45,454 nt of DNA from Alphaproteobacteria bacterium (GTDB lineage Bacteria; Pseudomonadota; Alphaproteobacteria; RF32; CAG-239): NCBI GenBank assembly GCA_017484225.1, contig JAFUTN010000037.1, positions 1 to 45,454 of the forward strand, in the 5' to 3' direction. A program made the position numbers and the translations under genes. Below, piece by piece: positions 1 through 8,658 of this stretch. Positions within the stretch are counted from its first letter, which is position 1; each line of letters begins with the position of its first letter. The notes under the pieces were generated by a model. It ran no database searches, was not told the origin of the DNA, and worked only from the letters and a program-made list of their open reading frames with translations.

Positions 1-73
1 CGCCGTAGCTGTCAATTCCGTTTTCTCCGACATTATATCCCAGCGGCGACTGATATTTGCTATACATATCCAT
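1..73 (-). CDS. Hypothetical protein, N-terminal end only (runs off window)
   Basis: Only the first 24 codons are present, read leftwards from an ATG at 73. An AGGAG ribosome binding site lies a few bases upstream at about 77-84, which fixes the start. The peptide begins M-D-M-Y-S-K-Y-Q-S-P-L-G-Y and has no signal peptide. The nucleotides coding for S-K-Y-x-S are almost the same as those in the broken minus-strand gene near 42450, so this may be a better-preserved member of that family. A 14-codon ORF (115-71, own AGGA site) overlaps the start in another frame. No function can be assigned. Confidence 0.6.
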   Translation of the reverse strand, partial: MDMYSKYQSPLGYNVGENGIDSYG

Positions 74-337
74 TTTGTTCTCCTGTTAATTTAATCTTTT
101 TCATAAGTTTTATCCTTTTTTGTAAAACAGTTCCTTTTCGTGAACAAATGGATTCGGATTATTTTGCCTCCTTTTTTCCTCGCTTTGGTTTCCTTTTAAT
201 TTCACGCAAATGTCTCTTGCTCCATTTGTATAAGAAAAATATCAATATTATAAGAAATTGTCAAGACAAAAATATGAAAAATATTAAATTATCCACAGAA
301 AAATCTTATAAGGGGATAATCAAAACTTATTCTTTAC
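74..337. other. Intergenic region, 264 bp, AT-rich
   Basis: No convincing gene lies here; a 66-codon plus-strand ORF has no ribosome binding site and low-complexity AT-rich content. It must hold the promoter of the minus-strand gene starting at 73. One perfect match to the DnaA-box consensus TTATCCACA lies near 287-297, but a single box in AT-rich DNA is not evidence of an origin. Confidence 0.5.
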
Positions 338-1156
338 TTATTTCTTAACACAAGGTTCAACTAATTCGCAAATTTCTTCAAATACTTCCGGTTGACACAA
401 GATACATTTGTTCTTTGTTGACATATTAGAATTAAAATACTCCGGACTGATACAGTTATATACCTTATCTGATTTATATTCGCGAATTTCCAAACCCAAA
501 TACTCGGCAATCGGCATCACACCGGCTATATCCCACAAGTTTAAACACATACAATAACCTTTTGCTTTGCCTGCCAATGTATAAAGAGATTGACTCACCG
601 CTGAATAATAGTCTAAAAACAAAGCCTTTTGCACCGAAAAATTTTCACTCAAAGTCCAAAGCCAAGGATGTCCGAATATAATAGGAGAGGCCGAAATCTT
701 ATGCGGTTTCAATTCCGTTTTTTGCCCCCGCTCATCATAATATGCTTTGCTACCGTCAAAATAAATCATTTCCGCTGTTTCCGGCAAATACACCAATCCC
801 ATATATGGTTTTTTATTTTTATAAACACCAACCGTTATGCCATAAAAAGGATGACCGCCGGCATATTGTGTTGTGCCGTCAATCGGATCAATAACAAACT
901 GATACTCATGTTTATCAATTTCAGAAAATATGTCTTCGCCGTATCCGGAAATTTTTTCTTCATCAATTATCATATAATCAAGAGCTGAAAAGCTCTCAGA
1001 AATTGTTTTAGCGAATAAATCAGAAACCATAATATCCGCTTCCGTCACAAGGGACTCTACCGAACTACTTTTATTTTTTTGCGAATGTAAATCATATTTT
1101 TTAGCCTTCATTAATTCTCCGGCTTCACGTGCAAACTTAAGTAGAGTATCAATCAT
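338..1156 (-). CDS. Inositol monophosphatase family phosphatase
   Basis: A 272-residue protein of the Mg2+-dependent inositol monophosphatase/FBPase/CysQ superfamily, which removes phosphate from small sugar, inositol or nucleotide monophosphates. All metal-site motifs are visible: I-I-D-E-E, then I-D-P-I-D-G-T-T followed by Q-Y-A-G-G, and L-W-D-I-A-G near the C-terminus. The ATG at 1156 is chosen because AGGAGG sits about 11 bases upstream; longer upstream extensions lack such a site. The substrate cannot be told: SuhB-like, histidinol-phosphate phosphatase (HisN-like) and CysQ-like roles are all possible. It is divergent from cpoB and shares a roughly 97-bp intergenic region with it. Confidence 0.85.
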   Translation of the reverse strand: MIDTLLKFAREAGELMKAKKYDLHSQKNKSSSVESLVTEADIMVSDLFAKTISESFSALDYMIIDEEKISGYGEDIFSEIDKHEYQFVIDPIDGTTQYAGGHPFYGITVGVYKNKKPYMGLVYLPETAEMIYFDGSKAYYDERGQKTELKPHKISASPIIFGHPWLWTLSENFSVQKALFLDYYSAVSQSLYTLAGKAKGYCMCLNLWDIAGVMPIAEYLGLEIREYKSDKVYNCISPEYFNSNMSTKNKCILCQPEVFEEICELVEPCVKK

Positions 1157-1253
1157 TTTTATTTTTTCCTCCTGCAAAATATACTTGTCAATTTGTTTCA
1201 AAGTCATTATACCTATCTGTATGATAATATAACAATATTTTATGGAGCTTGTC

Positions 1254-2225
1254 ATGAAATTAAATTTTTTATGCGGAACAATTCTCGGATTAGGTATTTT
1301 GTCCGTATCAACGGCAAATGCCGCCGGCACCGATTGGCAAAAAGAAATTGATGAATTGCGAGAAGATATTTTGGTGCTTCAACGCCAAATGTATCGTAAC
1401 GGTATTGCCGATAACCCGATGGAAAATAAAAAATCTTCTTCCGAAAACATCAGTAGCGAAGTTCAGGTCAAAATCGGAGAATATGATGAAGTTATTCGCA
1501 AAGTAAACGGCCGTATGGATACCTTGGAGCATGACATCAAAACAACAAATGCAAAACTGGATAAAATTTCCCGTGATATGGAAATCCGCTTCAAAATTTT
1601 AGAAGGCAGACAAGTTCCTGCAAGTTTAAGCGCTCCGGCTCCGGTTCAACCGACAATTTACGATTCTCCGATTGCTCAAAAACCGGCGAAGGAAGTTATG
1701 GGAGATTCTATTTCCGGCAATGATTTAGCCCCAATTCCGACAGCCATACCGGAAAAGCAAAAAGATGCCCCGCAACCTCTTGTTCCGGAAAATGATTTAA
1801 ATATTAAGCCATCCGCCTCCGCTCCGACAACACAGCCGGCTACTGCCGAAACCATGTATCAAAACGGAATGCAGGCATATAATGCCGGTCTGACAGATGA
1901 AGCTGAAATTGCATTTAAGGAAATTCTCTCTAAATATCCTAAGGATAAAATGGCCGGAAATGCCCAATATTGGCTTGGTGAAACATATTTAAAAACCGGA
2001 CAACTGGAAAAAGCCAAACAAGCTTTCAAAAGCGGGTATGAAAACTATCCTAACGGCAACAAAGCTGCCGACAGCCTTTTCAAGCTGGGAGTAACTTTGG
2101 CCAGACAAAACGATACATCAAGAGCATGTATTGTTTATAAAAGTTTTTCTTCAGAGTTTCCTAAGGCTAACGCCGAACTCGCTAAAAGGGTTAAGGCGGA
2201 AACAGACAAACTTAAATGCAAATAA
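1254..2225 (+). CDS. cpoB: CpoB/YbgF-type periplasmic TPR protein of the Tol-Pal system
   Basis: A 323-residue exported protein. Residues 1-25 form a signal peptide ending A-N-A-A. A coiled-coil segment follows (about 25-115), then a Pro/Ala-rich linker, then a C-terminal TPR domain (about 200-320) with the typical Y-x-x-G-x-x-A-Y and Y-W-L-G-E-x-Y motifs. In characterised bacteria CpoB links the Tol-Pal machine to peptidoglycan synthesis during constriction. GGAG six bases before the ATG at 1254 supports this start over the in-frame ATG at 1242. The usual tolQRAB-pal neighbours are absent, so the gene stands alone here. A hairpin terminator follows at once. Confidence 0.88.
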   Translation: MKLNFLCGTILGLGILSVSTANAAGTDWQKEIDELREDILVLQRQMYRNGIADNPMENKKSSSENISSEVQVKIGEYDEVIRKVNGRMDTLEHDIKTTNAKLDKISRDMEIRFKILEGRQVPASLSAPAPVQPTIYDSPIAQKPAKEVMGDSISGNDLAPIPTAIPEKQKDAPQPLVPENDLNIKPSASAPTTQPATAETMYQNGMQAYNAGLTDEAEIAFKEILSKYPKDKMAGNAQYWLGETYLKTGQLEKAKQAFKSGYENYPNGNKAADSLFKLGVTLARQNDTSRACIVYKSFSSEFPKANAELAKRVKAETDKLKCK

Positions 2226-2253
2226 ACGTCTTTTCAGACGTTTATTTTTTTAT
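2224..2253. terminator. Intrinsic terminator, probably bidirectional, between cpoB and sensor kinase
   Basis: An inverted repeat (AAACGTCT / AGACGTTT, 4-base loop) followed by a T-run lies directly after the cpoB stop. It sits between two convergent genes, so it may serve both. Confidence 0.85.
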
Positions 2254-2301
2254 TACCAAGAATAGCGGGAACTAAATCTTTTGATTCGGTTCAGCCCCCG
2301 A

Positions 2302-3657
2302 TTACAAGGGAAGCGAAATGACTACTCTCAAACCTCCCATTTCGCTGTCGGAAAGTTCTATTGAACCACCGTGAGAAACCACAATATCTTTGGCAATAGC
2401 CAAACCTAACCCCACACCGCCGGTCTTTTTGTTGCGAGAACCTTCTACACGGTAAAATGCCTTAAACACATCATCTCGCTTGTCTTTAGGGATTCCCGGA
2501 CCATCATCATCAACCGAAATTTCCAGATATTTTCCACTATTGTTAACAGCCACCGCAACGGTTTGACCATAATGAAATGCGTTTTCTATAATATTGGTCA
2601 CGGCACGACGCAAAGCCTGCTCACGTCCTTGAATGGCACTTACTTCATAATTGGTGGAAAAGCGCACAAGCGCATTAGTATTTTTGCGATATTTGTTTAT
2701 GATTGACGAAATCATCTCGTTAACATCCACAAAACCGGATTTTTCACCGCCCTCGCCGCTGACAAATGACAAATATCCGTCAAGCATTTTTTCCATTTCA
2801 TCAATATCTTGCACAAATTCCTGATTTTCTTTGCTGTCCGGCATCATGGCTGCCTGCAGTTTCATTCTTGTCAGCGGGGTACGCAAATCATGAGAAACAC
2901 CGGCGAGCATTTGTGTTCTTTCGGAAATTTGGCGTAATATACGCTCTTTCATTTTCACAAAAGCCAAACCGGCACGACGAACTTCTATTGAACCGTAAGG
3001 CTTAAATTTTGTATTAATACCTTTACCGAAATCCTCTGCAGCGGCTGCAAGTTGTGTGATTGAGCGCGCCTGCACACGCAAAAACAGCACCGCAACAACA
3101 AACAGCAATAAAGAGGTAACAATCATCCAAGCCACGAATCCGAAAATTGAAGTGCTGAAAATATTTTTAACCGAAGTTTTGAAAACATACAACCCCTTAT
3201 CCATATCAATCAATATATTCAAGTCATCATGGTGATTTGAAACAAACAAATCGGTATTTGCATTCGGGAAATATTTTCTGAGTGAATCAGACATAAAACC
3301 GGTAACAAAACGGTTGTTTTTCTTGTTGTTTCTCCAAACATTATGCTTATCGTCATTCGGGTAATATTGCACCTTCATATCATAAATTTTTTCAGCCATA
3401 GACTGTATTTGAGCAAAATCTTTTGTTCCGTCATCAGCCTGAATAATAAAAGCCATATCCTGCGCCAAATTATCCGACAATTTACGGCCTACTTTATTCC
3501 AGCTGCTGTTCCAATAAGCATAAACAGAAACAACCTGCACCACAATCAGCGGCACAAAAATAAGCAACATTGTGCGAAAAAACAACGAGCGAGGTAAAAA
3601 TCTTTTTTTAGCATAAGACATAGCCTGTTCAACTCTACTTGGAAATTTAATGTGCAT
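2302..3657 (-). CDS. EnvZ-like sensor histidine kinase
   Basis: A 451-residue inner-membrane kinase. Two membrane segments (about residues 24-48 and 170-195) flank a periplasmic sensor domain, followed by HAMP, the dimerisation/phosphoacceptor domain with V-S-H-D-L-R-T-P-L-T-R, and an ATPase domain with N-I-I-E-N-A (N box), D-D-D-G-P-G-I-P (G1) and G-G-V-G-L-G-L-A-I (G2). The S-H-D-L-R-T-P-L-T-R form is typical of the EnvZ subgroup. It starts 9 bases after the response regulator stop, with AGGAGG before the ATG, so the pair is co-transcribed. The stimulus cannot be inferred; envelope stress or osmolarity would fit the family. Confidence 0.9.
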   Translation of the reverse strand: MHIKFPSRVEQAMSYAKKRFLPRSLFFRTMLLIFVPLIVVQVVSVYAYWNSSWNKVGRKLSDNLAQDMAFIIQADDGTKDFAQIQSMAEKIYDMKVQYYPNDDKHNVWRNNKKNNRFVTGFMSDSLRKYFPNANTDLFVSNHHDDLNILIDMDKGLYVFKTSVKNIFSTSIFGFVAWMIVTSLLLFVVAVLFLRVQARSITQLAAAAEDFGKGINTKFKPYGSIEVRRAGLAFVKMKERILRQISERTQMLAGVSHDLRTPLTRMKLQAAMMPDSKENQEFVQDIDEMEKMLDGYLSFVSGEGGEKSGFVDVNEMISSIINKYRKNTNALVRFSTNYEVSAIQGREQALRRAVTNIIENAFHYGQTVAVAVNNSGKYLEISVDDDGPGIPKDKRDDVFKAFYRVEGSRNKKTGGVGLGLAIAKDIVVSHGGSIELSDSEMGGLRVVISLPL

Positions 3658-3666
3658 TCTTTCCTC

Positions 3667-4362
3667 CTAATCGGTTAATAACATATATCCTTTACCGCGC
3701 ACGGTTTGTAAATAGCGCGGATTTTTTGAATCTTTTTCTATTTTTTTGCGCAAACGAGTAACCTGAACGTCAATGGAACGCGAATTTTCTCCGGCTCCGA
3801 GCAATTCCGTCAACTTTTCTCGTGTAAATATCTGTCCTGATTTTTTGCCTAAGATACTCAAGATTGACTGCTCCAAAGGTGTAATGTGAATAATATCGCC
3901 ATTGGTATACTTCAACTCTTTGGTCACCATATCATAAAAACATTCACCGAAAACTAAATTATCAGTTTTCTTTTCATCAGCGTTTTTTAGCGGAACACGG
4001 CGCAAAATGTTATTGATACGCAAAACCAGCTCTTGCGGATCAAAAGGCTTTGGCAGATAGTCATCAGCACCGGCCTCCAACCCGACAATGCGGTCAGCTG
4101 TTTCCCCCATTGCCGTAAGCAATATTGCCGGAATATCACTTTCTTGTCTTAATTTTTGCAAAAACTCTATTCCGCTTTCATTGGGCATCATCACATCTGC
4201 AATCAGCAAATTTATCTGGTATTGTTTCAAAAAACAGCGAGCAGCTTCAGCTCCATCGGCAGAGCTCACAAGAAAACCTCTCTCCCGCAAATAGCGTTTC
4301 AATAAATCACGCAATCTGTCGTCATCATCAACAACCAAAATATGCTTTTGTTCTTTAGACAT
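3667..4362 (-). CDS. OmpR-family response regulator
   Basis: A 231-residue two-domain regulator. The receiver domain has the acidic cluster V-D-D-D-D near residue 13, the phosphoacceptor Asp in L-I-A-D-V-M-M-P, a Thr in L-L-T-A and the Lys in L-P-K-P-F. The C-terminal winged-helix domain carries S-I-D-V-Q-V-T-R-L-R-K-K-I and ends in V-R-G-K-G-Y. It lies between pgsA (15 bases upstream) and its probable kinase partner. It is therefore likely transcribed with the pgsA-uvrC run and phosphorylated by the adjacent EnvZ-like kinase. Targets are unknown; the outer-membrane barrel at 11093 is a reasonable guess from family precedent only. Confidence 0.92.
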   Translation of the reverse strand: MSKEQKHILVVDDDDRLRDLLKRYLRERGFLVSSADGAEAARCFLKQYQINLLIADVMMPNESGIEFLQKLRQESDIPAILLTAMGETADRIVGLEAGADDYLPKPFDPQELVLRINNILRRVPLKNADEKKTDNLVFGECFYDMVTKELKYTNGDIIHITPLEQSILSILGKKSGQIFTREKLTELLGAGENSRSIDVQVTRLRKKIEKDSKNPRYLQTVRGKGYMLLTD

Positions 4363-4377
4363 GACAAAATATCAAAC

Positions 4378-5115
4378 CTATGCCTTTGTTTTAATTTTTG
4401 TTGTTTTGCGAACCGCTTTTTTGGCTGATTTTGCAGTTGTTGATTTTATTTTTTTAGCGGTTGATACTGTTTTTTCCGCCGACTTTCTGCCGCGGCGAAC
4501 AATTTTGGTCTCGGCAGTTTCGTTTTTTTCGGCAACAACCACCACTTCTTTAATTTTCTTAGCTTCTTCGGCACGAACATAATCTAAACTTTTTTGATAA
4601 TATTGATATCCGGTAATAAAAGTCAGAATTGCTGCCACCCAAAGCAAAAATTCACCGATATATCCCCAACCAATCCACAAATCGCGAAACATCATCATAG
4701 CCAAAGCAACCATCTGAAAGGTTGTTTTCCATTTTGCCAATTTTGTGACAGGCAACCCCACATTCACTTCACGTAAAAACTCACGCAAACCGGATACCAA
4801 AATTTCACGGCACAAAATTACAAACACCGGAATAATACTCAAACGCAACGCATACATTTCCGGCTTTGCCAAAATCACAACCAGCGCCGTTGCCACCAAC
4901 AATTTATCTGCTATCGGGTCCAAAAGACGACCGAAAGCCGAGGTTTCATTTCTGGCGCGAGCCAAATACCCGTCCAAATAATCGGTAACAGAGGCAATCA
5001 CAAACAAAGTCGCCGCAAACATTGCCCAAGCGTAAGATGTAAAATAAATTGAAAGAAAAATAAAAGGTATCACCGCTATACGGGATAACGTCAAAATATT
5101 CGGTAAATTATACAC
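4378..5115 (-). CDS. pgsA: CDP-diacylglycerol-glycerol-3-phosphate 3-phosphatidyltransferase with a Lys/Ala-rich tail
   Basis: Makes phosphatidylglycerol phosphate from CDP-diacylglycerol and glycerol 3-phosphate at the inner membrane. The CDP-alcohol phosphotransferase signature D-x2-D-G-x2-A-R-x8-G-x3-D-x3-D is complete at about residues 43-69. Several hydrophobic helices cover residues 1-180. The start is GTG with GGGGA upstream. After the usual end of the enzyme there are about 60 extra residues rich in Lys, Ala and Thr (K-K-I-K-S-T-T-A-K-S-A-K-K-A-V-R), like a histone-H1-type tail. This basic extension is unusual for PgsA and would face the cytoplasm. The gene lies between uvrC and the response regulator; uvrC-pgsA adjacency is common in proteobacteria. 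Confidence 0.93.
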   Translation of the reverse strand: MYNLPNILTLSRIAVIPFIFLSIYFTSYAWAMFAATLFVIASVTDYLDGYLARARNETSAFGRLLDPIADKLLVATALVVILAKPEMYALRLSIIPVFVILCREILVSGLREFLREVNVGLPVTKLAKWKTTFQMVALAMMMFRDLWIGWGYIGEFLLWVAAILTFITGYQYYQKSLDYVRAEEAKKIKEVVVVAEKNETAETKIVRRGRKSAEKTVSTAKKIKSTTAKSAKKAVRKTTKIKTKA

Positions 5116-5169
5116 TGCTTTTCCCCATTACTAAAAACATTCACTGCCTTGCAGTATAAAAACTTTTTT

Positions 5170-6978
5170 TCAATTATGGAAGTATTTATATATTTTTTCC
5201 GCTACTTTTTTGCTGATTCCGCCGACTTTCATTATATCTTGCACTCCGGCAGACTTAATTTGCTCAACCGAACCGAAAAAATTAAGCAAAGCCGCTTTAC
5301 GCTTTGCGCCGATTCCTTCAATTTCATCTATTTGCGATTTATAAATTGATTTTGCTCTTTTCTTACGGTGAGTACCGATAGCAAAACGGTGAGCCTCGTC
5401 TCGTAAGTTTTGCATATAAAATGCTATCGGCGATTGAAACGGCAATGAAAAACTTTCTTTTCCGATAATATGATAAAACTCCTTTCCGGCATTGCGTTCC
5501 GGTCCTTTGGAAATTGCAATCACGGTTATACCGCTTAAGTCATAATTTTTTAGTGCCTCATGCACGGCGTGCAGTTGTCCCAACCCACCGTCCAATAAAA
5601 TAACATCCGGTCTGTTTTCGTCTGCCATACGTTCAAATCTGCGCACCAAAACTTCTTTCATCATGGCAAAATCATCATGTGTATTTTCCGTGTATTTTAT
5701 ATTGAAGGTGCGATATGATTTTTTATCAAAACCTTCCGGAGTCGCCACCACCATTGCCCCAATGGCATAGCTTCCCTGATTGTGTGAATTATCATAAATT
5801 TCAATACGCTGAGGAATACGCGGCAAACCGAAATATTGTTGCATTTCAAGTAAATTACTTTCAACCGTAGCCGTTGCCGCCAACTTGCGATTAATCGCTT
5901 CCACAGCATTGTCTTTGGCTCGTTGCGCCAGCTTTGCCTTATTTCCCTTTTGATAAAAATTGATATGACAACCGACGGCATTTTCCAAAAATTCATTATT
6001 ATCCGGTAAACACGATACGATAATTTCTTTCGGAGGATTATGCTCGGCATAAAATGAACTGATAAAAGCCTCAATAATTTCAGCCTCAGACATATCATAA
6101 GCCTTGGGCAAAAAATACGGAACATTACCGCAATTTTGACCGGCACGCACGAAAAATACCTGCACACACACCATATTTTTATGTTTTACCGCCGCGATAA
6201 TGTCAACCGACTGCAAATTAGAATATTCAACGTTATATCCGCTCTGAATACTGCTCAAAGCTTTGATTCTGTCACGTAAAATCATGGCCTGTTCAAAATT
6301 CAGCGCATCACTTGCCTGCTGCATTTGTAACGAAAGCTGTTCCTTAAATTCGGTATTTTTTCCGGACAAAAAATCAATCACCTGATAGACCAAATTCATA
6401 TAATCTTCTCTTGAAATTTTTCCGACACACGGAGCGCAGCAACGTTTTATTTGATACAGCATACACGGACGCTCGCGATTATTAAACATACTGTCACGGC
6501 ATGAGCGCAGCAAAAAAACTTTTTGCACAATATCCATAACACTGTTTACTGCCGAAGCACTGGCAAAAGGTCCGAAATACTTAAGTTTATTGTTCTCTCT
6601 TGCACCTCTGCTTTTACGAAGTGCCGGAAATTCATCATTCAGGTTAATCATTAAATGCGGAAAAGTTTTATCGTCCTTCAGCAATATATTGTATTTAGGC
6701 TCCAACTTTTTAATCAGATCATTTTCCATCAACAAGGCCTGAGCCTCATTATCCACAACAATAAACTCCATTTTGTCCGCTTCGGAAACCATACGTTTTA
6801 TATGATCCGGCAATTTATCAAAATGTGTGTATGCGACGATTCTTTTTTTGATGTTTTTGGCTTTGCCGACATATAAGACGCGGCCGTTTTTATCCAACAT
6901 CCGATAAACACCGGGTGCCGACGGTGCTATTTTTACATAGTTTTTAATAACTTCTATACCATGCTTTATATCCGACAT
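5170..6978 (-). CDS. uvrC: UvrABC excinuclease subunit C
   Basis: A 602-residue nucleotide-excision-repair endonuclease that makes the two incisions around UvrB-bound damage. The N-terminal GIY-YIG domain is visible (A-P-G-V-Y-R-M-L and V-L-Y-V-G-K-A-K), followed by the Cys-containing region (C-R-D-S-M-F ... C-C-A-P-C-V-G), a UVR motif, the RNase H-like domain (I-E-I-Y-D-N-S-H-N-Q-G and L-D-G-G-L-G-Q-L) and tandem helix-hairpin-helix motifs at the end. Length matches the family. The ATG begins directly after the recN stop codon with no gap, so translation is probably coupled to recN, placing two repair genes in one transcript. Confidence 0.97.
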   Translation of the reverse strand: MSDIKHGIEVIKNYVKIAPSAPGVYRMLDKNGRVLYVGKAKNIKKRIVAYTHFDKLPDHIKRMVSEADKMEFIVVDNEAQALLMENDLIKKLEPKYNILLKDDKTFPHLMINLNDEFPALRKSRGARENNKLKYFGPFASASAVNSVMDIVQKVFLLRSCRDSMFNNRERPCMLYQIKRCCAPCVGKISREDYMNLVYQVIDFLSGKNTEFKEQLSLQMQQASDALNFEQAMILRDRIKALSSIQSGYNVEYSNLQSVDIIAAVKHKNMVCVQVFFVRAGQNCGNVPYFLPKAYDMSEAEIIEAFISSFYAEHNPPKEIIVSCLPDNNEFLENAVGCHINFYQKGNKAKLAQRAKDNAVEAINRKLAATATVESNLLEMQQYFGLPRIPQRIEIYDNSHNQGSYAIGAMVVATPEGFDKKSYRTFNIKYTENTHDDFAMMKEVLVRRFERMADENRPDVILLDGGLGQLHAVHEALKNYDLSGITVIAISKGPERNAGKEFYHIIGKESFSLPFQSPIAFYMQNLRDEAHRFAIGTHRKKRAKSIYKSQIDEIEGIGAKRKAALLNFFGSVEQIKSAGVQDIMKVGGISKKVAEKIYKYFHN

Positions 6979-8643
6979 TTATGCTCCGATTAAAACTTTC
7001 GCCGCCGCACGCGCCTCGTCGGTTATCTGTTCTCCGGAAAGCATACGGGCGATTTCTTCATTTTTTTCGGTTTCATTCAAGCGCGTAACACCGGTTGTCG
7101 TAATGCCTTGAGATACGTTTTTCGCCACCTTAAAATGACATTCGCCGAGCGCCGCAATTTGCGGAGAATGGGTTACCGACATAACCTGAACATTTTTCCC
7201 CAAACGTGCAAGTTTTTCCCCCACGGCTCTGGCAGTTGCTCCGCCGATGCCGCTGTCAACTTCATCAAAAATCATTGTTTCTACTTGTGATACTTGCGCC
7301 AAATTAACTTTTAACGCCAACATAAAACGCGCCAATTCGCCGCCGGAAGCTATTTTATTTATCTGACCGCGCGGAGTATCCGGATTTGTGGCCGCAGTAA
7401 AGCAAACACTGTCCATTCCGCGTTCATTCCACAAATTTTCGTCTTTTAAATCAACCGCTGTGACAAAAACTGCTTTTTCCATTTTCAAATCCGGCAATTC
7501 TGCCATGATTTTTTTATCAAATTCAGCCGCACACTTTTTCCGCAACGAACTTATTTTTTCAGCCTGTTCAACATACTTATTTCTGAGTTCCGTTTCTGTT
7601 CGTTTCAACAAAGCTATATTATCTTCGCTGTTTTCTATATCTTTCAATTTTTCCGCCAGATTCAACCAAGTATCAGAAAGTTCTTCAACCGCAACATTAT
7701 GTTTTCGTGCCAAACTCTTTAATGAAAACAACCTTTCTTCAACACTGTCTATACTGTCATTATTCCACGTAAAATCAGACAAAACCTGATTTATTTCTTC
7801 TCCGGCTTCTTCAATATTTATCAGCGCCGTATCCAAAAGTCCGGATATATCGGCAAATTTATCGTTTGTTACGGCATTAACCCTTGCCACCGCCGTCATT
7901 GCCTGCCGCAACGCATCCCGCACACCGGAATTTTGATTCAATGCTTTGTATGCACTATCCATATTTTCGGTAATTTTTTCCGAATTCATCATTTGCCGAC
8001 GTTTTTCTTCCAATGCTTCCAGTTCGCCTTTTTTAGGCTTAATTGCTTCAAACTCCGTCAGCCAATGGCGCAAATTATCTTCATCTTGTTTGGCTTGACT
8101 AATTTTTTGTTCGGCGTTTTGACGCTGTTCCGACGCCGTATTATATTCGTAATAAATCTTTTTAAGTTTTACCAATTCATCCGAATATCCGCCAAAACTG
8201 TCCAAAACACTCAGATGTGTAGCCGGATTCAGCAGTCCCTGATTATCAAACTGCCCATGAATTTCAGCCAAACAAGCACCTATCTCTTTCAAAAGCTTCA
8301 ACGTAATCGGCTGATCATTGAAAAATATTTTTCCCTTACCGTCCGCACTAAGCGAGCGTTTTATCATAATTTCTTCGGAAAAATCCAAATCATATTCTTT
8401 GCAGATATCAACCAGATTTTCATTTTTATGTTTCAATAAAAATTCAGCGCTAACCGTCATTTTATCACAGCCTTGCCGGATTAATGAAACATCTGCACGA
8501 CTACCCAAAACAAAACCGAGTGAATCCAATAAAATTGATTTTCCGGCACCGGTTTCTCCGCTAAACACAACAAAACCATCCGGAAAATCCAAATCAAGCT
8601 TATCAATCAAAACAACATTTCTAATTGATAGAAACTTAAGCAT
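6979..8643 (-). CDS. recN: DNA repair protein RecN
   Basis: A 554-residue SMC-like ATPase for double-strand break repair. Walker A G-E-T-G-A-G-K-S is at about residues 30-37. Two coiled-coil arms occupy the middle. The C-terminal head has the signature A-S-G-G-E-L-A-R-F and Walker B M-I-F-D-E-V-D-S-G-I-G-G. Length is the usual one. AGGG lies upstream of the ATG. It follows bamD and precedes uvrC; lpxC-bamD-recN is a known alphaproteobacterial order. Confidence 0.97.
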   Translation of the reverse strand: MLKFLSIRNVVLIDKLDLDFPDGFVVFSGETGAGKSILLDSLGFVLGSRADVSLIRQGCDKMTVSAEFLLKHKNENLVDICKEYDLDFSEEIMIKRSLSADGKGKIFFNDQPITLKLLKEIGACLAEIHGQFDNQGLLNPATHLSVLDSFGGYSDELVKLKKIYYEYNTASEQRQNAEQKISQAKQDEDNLRHWLTEFEAIKPKKGELEALEEKRRQMMNSEKITENMDSAYKALNQNSGVRDALRQAMTAVARVNAVTNDKFADISGLLDTALINIEEAGEEINQVLSDFTWNNDSIDSVEERLFSLKSLARKHNVAVEELSDTWLNLAEKLKDIENSEDNIALLKRTETELRNKYVEQAEKISSLRKKCAAEFDKKIMAELPDLKMEKAVFVTAVDLKDENLWNERGMDSVCFTAATNPDTPRGQINKIASGGELARFMLALKVNLAQVSQVETMIFDEVDSGIGGATARAVGEKLARLGKNVQVMSVTHSPQIAALGECHFKVAKNVSQGITTTGVTRLNETEKNEEIARMLSGEQITDEARAAAKVLIGA

Positions 8644-8658
8644 ATTTTTAACCCTGCA

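Noticed and set aside
287..297. Perfect DnaA-box match near the left edge
   Set aside because: One box in AT-rich DNA with no dnaA, parAB or box cluster nearby is not enough to call an origin.
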